In this document: in pieces, positions 36,303 to 46,229 of the stretch | Layout: each line of letters opens with the position of its first letter | Position numbering within the stretch: position 1 is the first letter of the stretch | Origin: Ignisphaera aggregans DSM 17230 | GTDB taxonomy: Archaea; Thermoproteota; Thermoprotei_A; Sulfolobales; Ignisphaeraceae | Direction of reading: 5' to 3' | Length of the DNA: 64,000 nt | NCBI GenBank assembly: GCA_000145985.1 | Contig: CP002098.1 | Span: forward strand, 936,182-1,000,181 | The notes under the pieces: generated by a model | Databases searched by the model: none | Seen by the model: only the letters and a program-made list of their open reading frames with translations | Told to the model about the DNA's origin: nothing | Made by a program: the position numbers and the translations under genes

Positions 36303-37076
36303 CTATGCTCTATATTCTATTCCATATCTAGCTATATATCTATCTCCCAGCCTACAAATTATATATGATATAATCATGTTTAGGATAAATGCTATTGGTG
36401 TTATAGCCAACAATAATTCTATTCCTAGAGTATTATACCCATAAGATGCTCTTAATAATTCAGATGCTATTGAAGCAGGATTGACTATACTTATCCATGG
36501 ATTTGGAAAAACATTTGGAGGAACTATTGTACCTATTGCTATCATCATCTGAATTATATTTGTCCATACTCCACTTATCCTTGTTACTGTATAGATATAT
36601 CCTATTAGTGCTCCATAGAATAGATATATAGAGATAGAGTACAGTATAGCTATAAGCATGTAAATGGGTTGATGTGGTATTATCAATAGAATATCTATTG
36701 ATAGATAGTATGTAGCAACAATAGCTGTTAAGATATATCCTAGGAAGCTAAATAGTATGTCGATGAACACCCCGCTTACCATATAGTGAAAGACATTTAG
36801 ACCATTCTCTCTAAACATATCTGTTAATCCTTGGTCTACATACCATCTCAAAAACTCTGTTGCTGTCCACATACCACTGCTACTTACAGTTAGTGCAAAT
36901 ACTCCCGGTAGTAAGAGAAATAGGGATTCTATCCTCCCTGTTAAGAAAATTGTTGGAACAAAGATTAGTGTAAACCAGAGAACACCATTTATGAGAGATG
37001 CTATATAGCTTGTTATATGGAGCTTAGCTAGATTTATACCTATGTAGAAAAGTCTTATAATTCTACCTATAATCAT
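36303..37076 (-). CDS. ABC-2 type transporter permease
   Basis: 257 residues with about six membrane helices, beginning GRIIRLFYIGINLAKLHITS (cytoplasmic start helix), followed by ASLINGVLWFTLIFVPTIFL. It overlaps the next permease by four bases. Together with that gene and the ATPase it forms an export-type ABC transporter. The substrate is unknown. The pattern resembles ABC-2 export systems. Confidence 0.82.
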   Translation of the reverse strand: MIIGRIIRLFYIGINLAKLHITSYIASLINGVLWFTLIFVPTIFLTGRIESLFLLLPGVFALTVSSSGMWTATEFLRWYVDQGLTDMFRENGLNVFHYMVSGVFIDILFSFLGYILTAIVATYYLSIDILLIIPHQPIYMLIAILYSISIYLFYGALIGYIYTVTRISGVWTNIIQMMIAIGTIVPPNVFPNPWISIVNPASIASELLRASYGYNTLGIELLLAITPIAFILNMIISYIICRLGDRYIARYGIEYRA

Positions 37077-37894
37077 TTCCTTACACCTATATCAACACGA
37101 TAAGACATTATCCTAATCAATGAGACATATAGTGCAAATAGAATAGTGATAACGGTAAAAGATATGAATAATCTATTCGATATACCTATAGTTGCCAGCA
37201 TCTTAATAATACTATTAACTTCTGGTAAGGGGGTTGTATATGCAAATATTCTTAATATGAGTGGCACCATTGATATAGGTATATAGAGTCCTGATCCAGC
37301 TAATACAGCTGGTGCAAGACTATTTGCAATTGTCCATGGACGTCTAATATTGGAGAAGAATACCAAAATTATAGCAAATATCATAGAATATAGCCCTAGA
37401 ACTATACTCGATATAATTATCGCTATTTCTAGAAATAGATAGGTGAGAAATCCATTTATACCATCAATAAGTGTGAGAGCTATCGCTATATAGAGTGTTG
37501 AGGCAAATGACATTATTATTGGTCTAACAATAGATGTTGCAATTAAGTAGTTCTTCATAGATACAGATTCTAGGATAATTGGTGTAACATCCATAATCCT
37601 TATCTCGCTAAATAGTGTACCTATAACATCATTAATTACAACCCCTGTAACAGCTATTATCCCAGAGATTGAAAAACTTACAACTAGAGCTTTTCTCAAG
37701 TCAAGGGGTATACCTACAATCATACCAAATCTATTTAGGGTTTCACTCATGCTACCTATAATTGATGGTAGGAATATCATTGATAGTGCAAAAAAGGATG
37801 GCATTATCCATATAACTATATAGTCAGATATATATCTCCTTATCCACACAACTTCTCTATAGGATACAGCTTTAATTGCATCTATAAGCTTCAA
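37073..37894 (-). CDS. ABC-2 type transporter permease (second)
   Basis: 273 residues with six predicted membrane helices; it opens AIKAVSYREVVWIRRYISDY as ABC-2 permeases do. The TTG start has GGTG seven bases upstream and overlaps the ATPase gene. Two unlike permeases with one ATPase suggest a heterodimeric exporter. Confidence 0.82.
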   Translation of the reverse strand: MKLIDAIKAVSYREVVWIRRYISDYIVIWIMPSFFALSMIFLPSIIGSMSETLNRFGMIVGIPLDLRKALVVSFSISGIIAVTGVVINDVIGTLFSEIRIMDVTPIILESVSMKNYLIATSIVRPIIMSFASTLYIAIALTLIDGINGFLTYLFLEIAIIISSIVLGLYSMIFAIILVFFSNIRRPWTIANSLAPAVLAGSGLYIPISMVPLILRIFAYTTPLPEVNSIIKMLATIGISNRLFISFTVITILFALYVSLIRIMSYRVDIGVRK

Positions 37895-38874
37895 CTATGT
37901 ACACCAATGAGAGCTAGATATGCGTCTTCCAAAGTTGGTTCCTCTATAGATAGATCAAGAATCTTTACATCTAGTCTTCTTGAGACTTCAAATAGTATTT
38001 GAGCAATTTCTTCACGGCTACTTCTTACATAGACTGTTATCTTTATAGCATCGCCTAGCTCCTCAACATCTATTCTATCTATATTTATTACTCCTTTGAG
38101 AATATCAATAAGTTTTTGTCTATCATTACCACTAACTCTTATAGATACTCTATGAATAAGACCTAAACGAGATTTAAGTTCGTGTGGACTTCCAGATGCA
38201 ATAATCCTCCCCTTATCTATTATTGTAACACTATTTGCTATTTGTTCAATCTCAAACATGTTATGTCCTGTTACAAGTATGGTTCTACCACTTCTTGCAA
38301 GATCTATTAGAAGTTTTCTCACTGCTCTAGCACTCTCTACATCTAGACCAAGAGTAGGTTCATCAAGGAGAAGAACTTCGGGATCTGTAAAAAGAGCTTT
38401 TGCTATTGCTAATCTAGCTCTCATACCAAGACTATATGTATAGTAAGGTCTTTTAGAAGCGTTCATCTGCTCCAATCCTATAAAATCTAGAACCTCCTTA
38501 GCTCTTCTTCTAGCATCGGAAAAGGAAAATCCCTTTAATAATGCATAGAAAACAAGATTCTCATATCCTGAAAGAGAAGGGTAGAAACCCTTAGAAACAT
38601 CTAGAACAACCCCTATCCTCTTCCTAACCTCATCAGCCTCAGAAACAACATCGAGTCCCAAAACACTTGCCCTACCCCCATCTGGTAATAATATTGTTGA
38701 TAAGATTTTTACAGTAGTACTCTTACCAGCTCCATTAGGTCCTAGAAGAGCGTGGATAGATCCTTTAGATACTGTAAATGTTATACTCTTAAGAGCTTCT
38801 ACAAATCTCTTCCTCCTAAATCCTTCTCTAGAGATGTATATCTTCTTAAGATCTTTAACCTCAATAGCATTCAA
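37891..38874 (-). CDS. ABC transporter ATP-binding protein
   Basis: 327 residues. Walker A is LGPNGAGKST (~residue 44). The signature is degenerate (YSLGMRARLAIAKAL in place of LSGGQ). Walker B is VLLLDEPTLGLD, and VTGHNMFEIEQI follows. The ~90-residue C-terminal part (DAIKITVYVRSSREEI and on) is typical of exporter-type ABC-2 ATPases. It is the first gene of the three-gene operon and starts at TTG. Confidence 0.9.
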   Translation of the reverse strand: MNAIEVKDLKKIYISREGFRRKRFVEALKSITFTVSKGSIHALLGPNGAGKSTTVKILSTILLPDGGRASVLGLDVVSEADEVRKRIGVVLDVSKGFYPSLSGYENLVFYALLKGFSFSDARRRAKEVLDFIGLEQMNASKRPYYTYSLGMRARLAIAKALFTDPEVLLLDEPTLGLDVESARAVRKLLIDLARSGRTILVTGHNMFEIEQIANSVTIIDKGRIIASGSPHELKSRLGLIHRVSIRVSGNDRQKLIDILKGVINIDRIDVEELGDAIKITVYVRSSREEIAQILFEVSRRLDVKILDLSIEEPTLEDAYLALIGVHS

Positions 38875-38995
38875 AGACCATCGCCAATACTATTAATGAA
38901 AAGTTCAAAGTAATAAGCTTTATAATATAGTTTCGTAAGATATATACTCTAAATAGTTTATAAATTACCACTATCTATAGTTCATAGGTGGAAAA

Positions 38996-39751
38996 ATGGG
39001 TATTGAGCTAATAGAACTTGATATAGAGCCATTTAAAGAAATTCTTCCTGAGGGCGTTCCTAGAAATTCATTCATTTTACTAGCTGGTAGTGGTGGTTCA
39101 GGTAAAAGTGTCCTGGCTATGACCATGGTTAAGTACTTCCTTGAGAGAAAACTCCCGGTTGTATATCTAGCTCTAGATGATGATCCTAAATCTATTGCTG
39201 CTAGACTAAAGTCATTTGATGTAGATGTTATTGAATATGTTAAAAACAATCTATTCATGATTATAGATGGATATAGTTTTCGTATTAGGGATAAGAAGGA
39301 GAAAATGCATATGAGTGTAGTTGAGGAAATAGATCCTCAGAATATGGATCAAGTGCTGTATACACTAATGAGGGTTATAGATGAGAAACAGCTTGGAAAT
39401 AGAGCTTTTCTCGTTATCGATTCTATTAATGAATTTCTATCTCACTATGATCCACAAAGAGTTATAGAATTTCTTAAAAGTGTTAGAGCTAATATTGCTA
39501 AGAATAGAAATATATTAACACTTGCAATACTACACACATCTACCCAGATGCTTAGAGAGTTTCAACTCTCACTTGAATACATTGTTGATGGGTTGATAAT
39601 AACAGAAATAGTTGTTCAACCACCATCAAGAGAACCTATGCCTATCTCATTAAGACAATTGATTGTAAAGAAGATGAAGGGTGTTAGACATAGGATTGAC
39701 TCAGTACTATATATAGTAGATAAAAAGGGTATTAAGCTATATACACAATAA
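38996..39751 (+). CDS. KaiC-like RecA-superfamily ATPase (second)
   Basis: 251 residues. Walker A is AGSGGSGKSVLA (~residue 32). YLALDDDPKSIAARL is the usual KaiC segment after the first strand, and Walker B is FLVIDSINEFL. The start GIELIELDIEPFKEILPEG lacks the GIxGLDxxLxGG opening seen in the other copy in this window. The two share the fold but are not close paralogues. GGTG five bases upstream supports the ATG. It is divergent from the ABC operon. Confidence 0.8.
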   Translation: MGIELIELDIEPFKEILPEGVPRNSFILLAGSGGSGKSVLAMTMVKYFLERKLPVVYLALDDDPKSIAARLKSFDVDVIEYVKNNLFMIIDGYSFRIRDKKEKMHMSVVEEIDPQNMDQVLYTLMRVIDEKQLGNRAFLVIDSINEFLSHYDPQRVIEFLKSVRANIAKNRNILTLAILHTSTQMLREFQLSLEYIVDGLIITEIVVQPPSREPMPISLRQLIVKKMKGVRHRIDSVLYIVDKKGIKLYTQ

Positions 39752-39754
39752 GAA

Positions 39755-41245
39755 CTATCTCTTAAACACTATTTTTATAACCATAGAGTATTTCAATGTT
39801 GTTTTTGGAATTTTTATCCTTAACCCATCTGCATCTAATCTCCAATCAACTTTTTCCCTAGAGCCCAGAATTTCTACAAATTCTATCTCTTTGCTGAGAC
39901 GAAGATGAGATCCTAGAGATCTTATCAATATCTCCTCTCCCTCGCTAGGCATCGCTAATGTGATTGCATATAGTATTTCTCCATATGGATAGACATTCTT
40001 GGCTGTAAATCTTATATCGCTGAACGTATATGGAGGCTCCTTCTCCTCTATGAATTCCCCAGCAATAGGCTTTGTAGGACCTTCGCCATATACTCTCCAT
40101 GGCTTTGTATCATAGATGGCTTCACCATTAGTTCTTAGCCATTCTCCAACATCCATCAGTATCCTCTTTACCTCCTCTGGTATAGATCCATCTGGTTTTG
40201 GACCAATATTAAGTAGTAGATTGCCATTCTTACTAACTACATCTACCAAATCCCTTATTATTACATCTGGTGATTTGTATTTAGCATCCTTTATATATCC
40301 CCAGGATCTATAGTCTATAGAGGTATCGGTTTGCCATGGATATGGGTATATATCTCCAAGCTTACCTCTTTCAACATCTAGAATAGCTGTTCCCTCAACA
40401 AATGCTCTATGTTTATAGTTTATAACAACACCGAGATCCCATTTCTCAGCTTTATTATAGTAATAGGCTGCAAAAAACCTTAGATATGGTTCAAAAGCAG
40501 GATTCTCAATCCACCAATCAAAATAGAATATCTGAGGTCTATACTTCTCCACAAGCTCTATAGCTCTTAGAAGCCAATCAATGAGGAATTCTCTATCTGG
40601 ATATATATTTTCTGGACCTGGAGGATCTCTAGGATTTAGTGATGCCTTCATAGCAGGTCCATATAGATCCCTATATCTAGGATCCCTAACATCAGACTCT
40701 ATCCTCATACCTGGCTCAAAATAGAACCAGTGTTCAGCTCTGTGATAGGAAACACCAAATATCAATCCTCTCCTTCTAACAGCTTCAGCAAGTTCACCAA
40801 CGATATCCCTCTTAGGTCCCATTAAAACAGAGTTCCACCTACTGTAAGAGGTATTCCAGAGAGCAAAACCATCGTGATGTTCAGCAACAAGAACAATATA
40901 TCTAGCTCCACTTCTCTCAAATAGTTTTGCCCATTCATCTGGATCCCAATTCTCAGCTGTAAACATAGGTATAAAGTCTTTGTATCCAAACTTATCAGGA
41001 GTACCAAAATTTTCTATGTGATATTTATATTCAGGTCTATCAGGCATATACATATGTCTAGGATACCATTCATTACCGAAGGCAGGAACGGAATATACAC
41101 CCCAATGGATAAAGATACCAAATTTTGCATCTGTAAACCACTTTGGAACTCTATAGCTTTTGAGAGACTCCCAACATGGTTCATAAGGACCCTTGGGAAG
41201 AGATATAGGTATATCCTTCAAATATCTATCTATATCATTACACAT
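39755..41245 (-). CDS. Alpha-L-fucosidase, glycoside hydrolase family 29
   Basis: 496 residues. The GH29 start WFTDAKFGIFIHWGVYSVPA, then VLVAEHHDGFALW, and the nucleophile region QIFYFDWW with Asp243 (the Sulfolobus enzyme uses Asp242), followed by NGNLLLNIGPKPDGSIP, are all clear. No signal peptide is seen, so it acts inside the cell. It removes fucose from oligosaccharides. In Sulfolobus solfataricus the gene is split and needs a programmed frameshift; here the frame is continuous. The C-terminal ~100 residues form a small beta domain. Confidence 0.95.
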   Translation of the reverse strand: MCNDIDRYLKDIPISLPKGPYEPCWESLKSYRVPKWFTDAKFGIFIHWGVYSVPAFGNEWYPRHMYMPDRPEYKYHIENFGTPDKFGYKDFIPMFTAENWDPDEWAKLFERSGARYIVLVAEHHDGFALWNTSYSRWNSVLMGPKRDIVGELAEAVRRRGLIFGVSYHRAEHWFYFEPGMRIESDVRDPRYRDLYGPAMKASLNPRDPPGPENIYPDREFLIDWLLRAIELVEKYRPQIFYFDWWIENPAFEPYLRFFAAYYYNKAEKWDLGVVINYKHRAFVEGTAILDVERGKLGDIYPYPWQTDTSIDYRSWGYIKDAKYKSPDVIIRDLVDVVSKNGNLLLNIGPKPDGSIPEEVKRILMDVGEWLRTNGEAIYDTKPWRVYGEGPTKPIAGEFIEEKEPPYTFSDIRFTAKNVYPYGEILYAITLAMPSEGEEILIRSLGSHLRLSKEIEFVEILGSREKVDWRLDADGLRIKIPKTTLKYSMVIKIVFKR

Positions 41246-41329
41246 AGCTATCTACACCTATTAGGAAACATATTTGGATCAACATATTAGCTTTTACTAA
41301 GCCTATATCTAAGATATGAAGCTTTGTCT

Positions 41330-41698
41330 TTAACATGTTAAATGAATAAAGAGTAATACCTTTTTACCCTCTTCTACAGCCTTATTATATATTTCAACAG
41401 CTTCTCTAGATCTTGCTATCTTCACCTCTATTCCTCTGCTATTAAACCACTGTATTACTTCATTATCAACATACATCATTCCATCATAACCTGTGCCTAT
41501 CACCACAAGATCTGCTTTTTCCAATAAATAATCCCTTATATCTATAAGTTTTAGCCTATGGCCCTCCTCTCTCCACCAGTTCTCTATAATACCAAGTGAT
41601 GGAGATATGATTATATCTCTGTTGTATTCCTTATTATCTATAACTATAACTCCAAAATCATAGTAATCTATCTTAGGCTGTCTATATACACCTCCCAT
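41330..41698 (-). CDS. Mth938-like (DUF498) domain protein
   Basis: 122 residues of the small alpha/beta fold known from MTH938. It has the block KIDYYDFGVIVIDNKEYNRD, then LVVIGTGYDGMMYVD and a closing VLLFIHLTC. No catalytic residues are known for the family. It begins just after the membrane protein upstream on the same strand (4 bp away). Confidence 0.8.
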   Translation of the reverse strand: MGGVYRQPKIDYYDFGVIVIDNKEYNRDIIISPSLGIIENWWREEGHRLKLIDIRDYLLEKADLVVIGTGYDGMMYVDNEVIQWFNSRGIEVKIARSREAVEIYNKAVEEGKKVLLFIHLTC

Positions 41699-41701
41699 AG
41701 T

Positions 41702-42202
41702 CTATCCCCTAAACTGTATATATACTCCTGCTACAAACATTATAGCTGATATTATTAGAGAGAAGAATATGTCTATACCTAGACGTACAAGTCCTAGATA
41801 TATCATGGCTGAACCTAGTAATGCTAAAGCTATTACAACTATATATTTTGATAGAAAGTATGCTATAGCTGAAAACACTACAGCTAAGGCTATAAGCTGT
41901 ATACCAGAGAATCCATAGGCTCTAGAGATAATTGTAGAGATTATTATCCCTATAGCAATTCCTAGCATAGCTCTATAAAACACAAAGCTTATTCCCCCTA
42001 TAACTAAGGCTATGAATATGGCTAATATAGATGAAAATACTAGGCTATGAGTATGTGCATATAGATATTGTATTGATAGATAGAAGGTTATTGCAGCCAT
42101 AGCCAAAGCTGTAAGCAATCTTGACATAGCATATCCAAATAGGCTCATCACAATACCTATTATAATCATTATAAATGATGTTAAGATTGCATCTATATTC
42201 AT
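41702..42202 (-). CDS. Small integral membrane protein (TM198/DUF4203-like guess)
   Basis: 166 residues, almost entirely hydrophobic, with about six or seven membrane helices beginning IDAILTSFIMIIIGIVMSLF. No soluble domain and no charged motif. Glycine-rich helix ends suggest a channel- or DUF4203-like fold, but the assignment is weak. It forms a two-gene unit with the DUF498 gene. Confidence 0.5.
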   Translation of the reverse strand: MNIDAILTSFIMIIIGIVMSLFGYAMSRLLTALAMAAITFYLSIQYLYAHTHSLVFSSILAIFIALVIGGISFVFYRAMLGIAIGIIISTIISRAYGFSGIQLIALAVVFSAIAYFLSKYIVVIALALLGSAMIYLGLVRLGIDIFFSLIISAIMFVAGVYIQFRG

Positions 42203-42313
42203 AGTAAGTTCATCTCTAGGACAACACTCTATAAAATATGGCTTAAACAGTATTTATAAGTATTATCTTCATAGTATATCATTTAGGTGTAAATCTATAT
42301 TCAGTGATAATCA

Positions 42314-43156
42314 ATGTGTAGACTGGGTATCTATGTATCCATAGGACAGTATAAATTTCTAGAGGAGTACATAAGAGCTTTCTATCTAGCATCCATAAAC
42401 GATATAGCATTAGAGAAACTTAGATATGGTAGAAGATCGCATAACCATGGATGGGGATTTATATATATTGCTAAAAGATTTAACAATCTATCTCTATCTT
42501 GGTATAAAACATCTTTACCTATAATGGATAGAGATGTTGAGACCATATTGAAAAACACCATATCCCTAGATGCAGATTGGATTGCAATTAACATACACAG
42601 CAGATTAACATCGAGAGAACCTATAGATATTCTAAATAGCCATCCATTCTATGTATCTATACCTGGGAAGATAAGTCTATGGCTTATACACAATGGATCT
42701 GTAGATAAGGAGAAGATAAGTAAAATCCTAGGTTTAGATAATATTAAAGATCTTTATGCAGATTCATACTTTTTAGCAAATCTTATTGCAAGGAATCTAA
42801 ATTCCTTAAATAATAACGATATAATAGAAGTATTTAGATCGTTAATAGATATGGATATTACAACATCAGCACTAAATCTAAGTATCTTATCAATAGATGA
42901 AAAGACTAAGGAAATATCTATAGCTATACTGAATTACATGGTACAAGATGTACTAGATGATAATAATATGAGAGAATATTACAATATCTATATAGCGAAT
43001 ATAGATAGCAAAACATTTATAGCAGGATCTTCTACAGTAATGTGGTATCTAACTAAAATTGTAAAGATTGCTATACAGCCATTATCGAATGGAGAACTTA
43101 TAATCATTAAGCCATATGAAAATTCCTTAGAAATATCTAGTTTTAAACTATTATAG
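42314..43156 (+). CDS. Class II glutamine-amidotransferase-like (Ntn hydrolase) protein
   Basis: 280 residues starting MCRLGIYVSI, so Cys2 would become the N-terminal nucleophile after removal of methionine. Typical blocks are HNHGWGFIYIA, INIHSRLTSRE, SHPF and LIHNGSVD, then ADSYFLANLI. The fold is that of the YafJ/EgtC group rather than a biosynthetic synthase domain, and no synthase domain is fused. The substrate is unknown. Single gene. Confidence 0.82.
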   Translation: MCRLGIYVSIGQYKFLEEYIRAFYLASINDIALEKLRYGRRSHNHGWGFIYIAKRFNNLSLSWYKTSLPIMDRDVETILKNTISLDADWIAINIHSRLTSREPIDILNSHPFYVSIPGKISLWLIHNGSVDKEKISKILGLDNIKDLYADSYFLANLIARNLNSLNNNDIIEVFRSLIDMDITTSALNLSILSIDEKTKEISIAILNYMVQDVLDDNNMREYYNIYIANIDSKTFIAGSSTVMWYLTKIVKIAIQPLSNGELIIIKPYENSLEISSFKLL

Positions 43157-43172
43157 TATATTCTATTCCAGA

Positions 43173-44063
43173 TTAATCTTCGTGTTCTGAGGATGGTTCT
43201 ACATGTACAAGAACTTCCTCAATATTAGGTATACCAGACTTTACCTTCTCCTCAATCTTATGTGCTATTTCATGTGCTTCTTCTATACTTAGTTTTGGAT
43301 CTACATGAACTTTTATCTCTGCATACATCTTCCCTCCATAGCTTCTTGCCTTAACATCGTGAACTTCATCAACACCCGTAACACTCTTAGCTATATCCAT
43401 GATTCGTGCCTCAATACCTTTAGGAATAGTATCTATTATTATAGATACAGATTCTACAAATATCTTTCCCCCCTCATAGCCTAGTAATACAGCTATTATG
43501 ATAGCTGATAATATATCTAGTAGATATGTATCAAGGAATATTATACCTACAAAGGATACAAAGACAGCAATACTCATTAAAGCATCAACTCTGTGATGCC
43601 ATGCATCTGCATAACAAAGCATAGATCCGCTAATCCTATACAATTTTAGTGCATATCTCGCTAAAAATTCCTTTATAATCCCTGTTATGATGACCACTAT
43701 AAGTGCTGAACCTAGAAACTGTAAAGCGATTGAATAGCCTGATAGAAATCGTTGAATAGATTCATAGAGTATTGAAATACCTATAACTATTAAAGCTAGA
43801 CCCATAAACAATGTAGCTAAATCCACTATCTTTCCATGTCCATATGGATGCTCTTTATCTGGAGGCTTAGAACCTAGTCTCCCACCTAGATAAACCATTA
43901 TCGATGTCATATTATCACTAAGTGAATGCCATGCCTCAGCTATAAGAGCTAAGCTATTAACAAGAATCCCAGGTATAAGTCTTAGAATCCAGACTATAGT
44001 ATTAACCATAATAGCTACTAAGGCTTCTCTCATTTCAGCTTCTCGAGGATCCAATAGTCTCAC
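43173..44063 (-). CDS. Cation diffusion facilitator (CDF) metal transporter
   Basis: 296 residues with five or six membrane helices and a cytoplasmic C-terminal domain. The metal sites are AEAWHSLSDN (helix 2) and YADAWHHRVDALMS (helix 5), in the HxxxD pattern of zinc, iron or manganese CDFs. KPPDKEHPYGHGKI is the conserved cytoplasmic loop. The C-terminal domain has VDEVHDVKARSYGGKMYAEI and histidines. It exports divalent metal with a proton antiport. Confidence 0.92.
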   Translation of the reverse strand: MRLLDPREAEMREALVAIMVNTIVWILRLIPGILVNSLALIAEAWHSLSDNMTSIMVYLGGRLGSKPPDKEHPYGHGKIVDLATLFMGLALIVIGISILYESIQRFLSGYSIALQFLGSALIVVIITGIIKEFLARYALKLYRISGSMLCYADAWHHRVDALMSIAVFVSFVGIIFLDTYLLDILSAIIIAVLLGYEGGKIFVESVSIIIDTIPKGIEARIMDIAKSVTGVDEVHDVKARSYGGKMYAEIKVHVDPKLSIEEAHEIAHKIEEKVKSGIPNIEEVLVHVEPSSEHED

Positions 44064-44452
44064 ACTAGATCATATAGAGACAATACCTTTAAATTTTATG
44101 TTATAACATCTCTATAGGATTAGAATCATTATATACAATGAGATAAATTATTCACAAGGCAATAACACTAATTAGACTTTCAATTCTATATTTATTTACA
44201 TAAAATAACGTTGTCTAGAACTATTCATTACTCTATTCTTATTCTTTGAATGATTATCGAATAATTGATGCTGAGAGTATATAGAAAGCTGATGAAGATA
44301 TGACTTCAATTGAATATACTGTAAAATATATTGTTAGAGAATTCAAAATATCTTCGCCCTAAATCAAATATTGTCATGACTTAAACAAAGTTTATTTACA
44401 GAGTAGAGCTTTTTAGTAACTGTTATCTCTAATATCATTTTAGGTGAAATAT
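44064..44452. other. Gene-free stretch with a coding remnant and the aIF5A promoter
   Basis: Plus-strand bases 44246-44362 read LNDYRIIDAESI, a TAG, then KADEDMTSIEYTVKYIVREF and KISSP, which may be a fragment of an old gene with one stop. An AT-rich stretch with a TATA-like element near 44390-44398 (TTTATTTAC) is a likely promoter for the aIF5A-SRP54 cluster. Nothing else is seen in 44064-44245. Confidence 0.3.
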
Positions 44453-44848
44453 ATGGCTATAGAGTATGGTGAACTAGGTGAATTAAAGGAGGGGAGCTAT
44501 GTAGTTATAGATAATGAGCCTTGTAGAGTTGTAGAAGTGTCAAGAGCAAAAACCGGTAAGCATGGTAGTGCAAAGGTTCATATAACTGCCATAGGATTGT
44601 TCACTAAGTCTAGAAAGACTCTAACGGGTCCTGCTGATCAAAGGGTTGAGATACCTATAATCGATAAAAAGGTTGCTCAAGTAGTTGCTGTTTTAGGTGA
44701 TAAGGTTCAGCTTATGGATTTAGAGAACTATGAGACTTTTGAGGTTGATATGCCTGACGATGAAAGTATAAGGTCTAAGATTACACCTGGAGCTGAGGTA
44801 GAGTACTGGTCTGTCTTAGGAAGAAGATTTATATATAGAGTTAGATAG
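44453..44848 (+). CDS. eif5A: Translation initiation factor aIF5A (hypusine-containing)
   Basis: 131 residues. The hypusine loop SRAKTGKHGSAKVHI has the modified lysine in TGKHG, and the C-terminal half is an OB-fold. The listed longer frame starts at GTG 44444, which lies in the GGTG ribosome site; ATG 44453 six bases later is the true start. It stimulates peptide-bond formation at stalls such as polyproline. It begins the long informational cluster and lies just upstream of srp54. Confidence 0.96.
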   Translation: MAIEYGELGELKEGSYVVIDNEPCRVVEVSRAKTGKHGSAKVHITAIGLFTKSRKTLTGPADQRVEIPIIDKKVAQVVAVLGDKVQLMDLENYETFEVDMPDDESIRSKITPGAEVEYWSVLGRRFIYRVR

Positions 44849-44861
44849 AGTAGTAGTTGCT

Positions 44862-46223
44862 ATGAATGTTCTAGAGAACCTTAAGAAAATAGTATCAGAT
44901 TTTTTACGTGGTAAAGAGCCCTATGAGATTGCTGTAGAGAATTTTGTAAAAGAGTTACAGAAGACTCTTCTAAGAGCAGATGTAAATGTCAAGCTTGTAC
45001 TTGAGCTAACGAAGAATATAAGAGAGAGGGCTTTGAAGGAAAGACCACCTCCATATATATCGAAACAGGAATGGTTTATAAAAATTGTATACGATGAACT
45101 CTCATCACTTTTTGGTGGTGATATAAAACCACAGGTATTTCCAGTAAAGACTCCATACATAATTATGTTAGTTGGAGTTCAAGGATCTGGAAAAACAACA
45201 ACAGCTGCAAAAATAGCGTATTTCTATAAGAGATATGGATATAGACCCTGTTTAATATGTACTGATACCTATAGACCTGCAGCATATGAACAACTATACC
45301 AGCTTAGTAAACAAATAGATGTACCTTTCTGTGGAGATCCTAAATCTAGCGATCCTATAGATATTGCGAAGAAATGTCTATCCTACTGTATAAATAATAA
45401 TACAAATATAATTATCATTGATACTGCTGGTAGACATGGATATGGAGAGGAGGAATACTTATTAAAGGAGATGCAGGATATTGCTAAGGCTGTAAATCCT
45501 GATGAAGTTATGCTTATAATAGATGCATCAATTGGGCAGAAAGCTTATGATCTTGCACTTAGATTTCATAGTGCAACACCTATAGGCTCTATAGTTATTA
45601 CAAAACTCGATGGAACAGCAAAGGGTGGTGGAGCTTTATCAGCTGTTGCAGCAACAAAAGCCATAATTAAGTTTATTGGTACTGGTGAAAAGATTCCAGA
45701 GCTAGAGGTTTTTGACCCTAGGAGATTTGTTGGAAGAATTCTTGGACTTGGCGATCTTCCTACACTAATCGATAAGTTAAAGTCTATTGAGAGGAGTAGT
45801 GATTTAGAGAAGAGACTTACAAAAGCTATAGCTACAGGTAAGATAAGTCTAGTAGATCTCTATCTCCAGATTCAGACAATGAGAAAACTTGGGCCATTAT
45901 CAAAAATACTTCAGCTAATCCCTGGATTATCTCTTCTACCAGTAGATGATAAACAGCTTAAGATTAGTGAAGAAAAGATGGATAAATGGTTAGCCATTAT
46001 CAATTCTATGACATACGAAGAGCTTAGGAATCCAAATATAATAGATAAATCTAGAATCAATAGAATAGCTATAGGCTCTGGTACTACAGCTGATGATGTT
46101 AAAGAGCTATTGAAATACTATGAACTTGTAAATACAATGATTAAAAATATGAAGAGAAGATATGGATTACTAAGGAAACTCGGTATAGATTTGTCAAAAA
46201 TAGATCTTGGGAAAGGAGAGTAG
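44862..46223 (+). CDS. srp54: Signal recognition particle GTPase SRP54
   Basis: 453 residues with N, G and M domains. The G1 loop is GVQGSGKTTTAAKIAYF (~residue 105). DTYRPAAYEQL, IDTAGRHGYGEE and TKLDGTAKGGGALSA are conserved GTPase blocks. The methionine-poor M domain covers about 300-453. It binds signal peptides on 7S RNA and delivers the ribosome to the membrane. It sits 13 bp after aIF5A and before pus10. Confidence 0.96.
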   Translation: MNVLENLKKIVSDFLRGKEPYEIAVENFVKELQKTLLRADVNVKLVLELTKNIRERALKERPPPYISKQEWFIKIVYDELSSLFGGDIKPQVFPVKTPYIIMLVGVQGSGKTTTAAKIAYFYKRYGYRPCLICTDTYRPAAYEQLYQLSKQIDVPFCGDPKSSDPIDIAKKCLSYCINNNTNIIIIDTAGRHGYGEEEYLLKEMQDIAKAVNPDEVMLIIDASIGQKAYDLALRFHSATPIGSIVITKLDGTAKGGGALSAVAATKAIIKFIGTGEKIPELEVFDPRRFVGRILGLGDLPTLIDKLKSIERSSDLEKRLTKAIATGKISLVDLYLQIQTMRKLGPLSKILQLIPGLSLLPVDDKQLKISEEKMDKWLAIINSMTYEELRNPNIIDKSRINRIAIGSGTTADDVKELLKYYELVNTMIKNMKRRYGLLRKLGIDLSKIDLGKGE

Positions 46224-46229
46224 GATGCT

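Noticed and set aside
44281-44310. C/D box sRNA at GCTGATGAAG
   Set aside because: A C-like box is present, but the D box spacing does not fit and it lies in a coding remnant.
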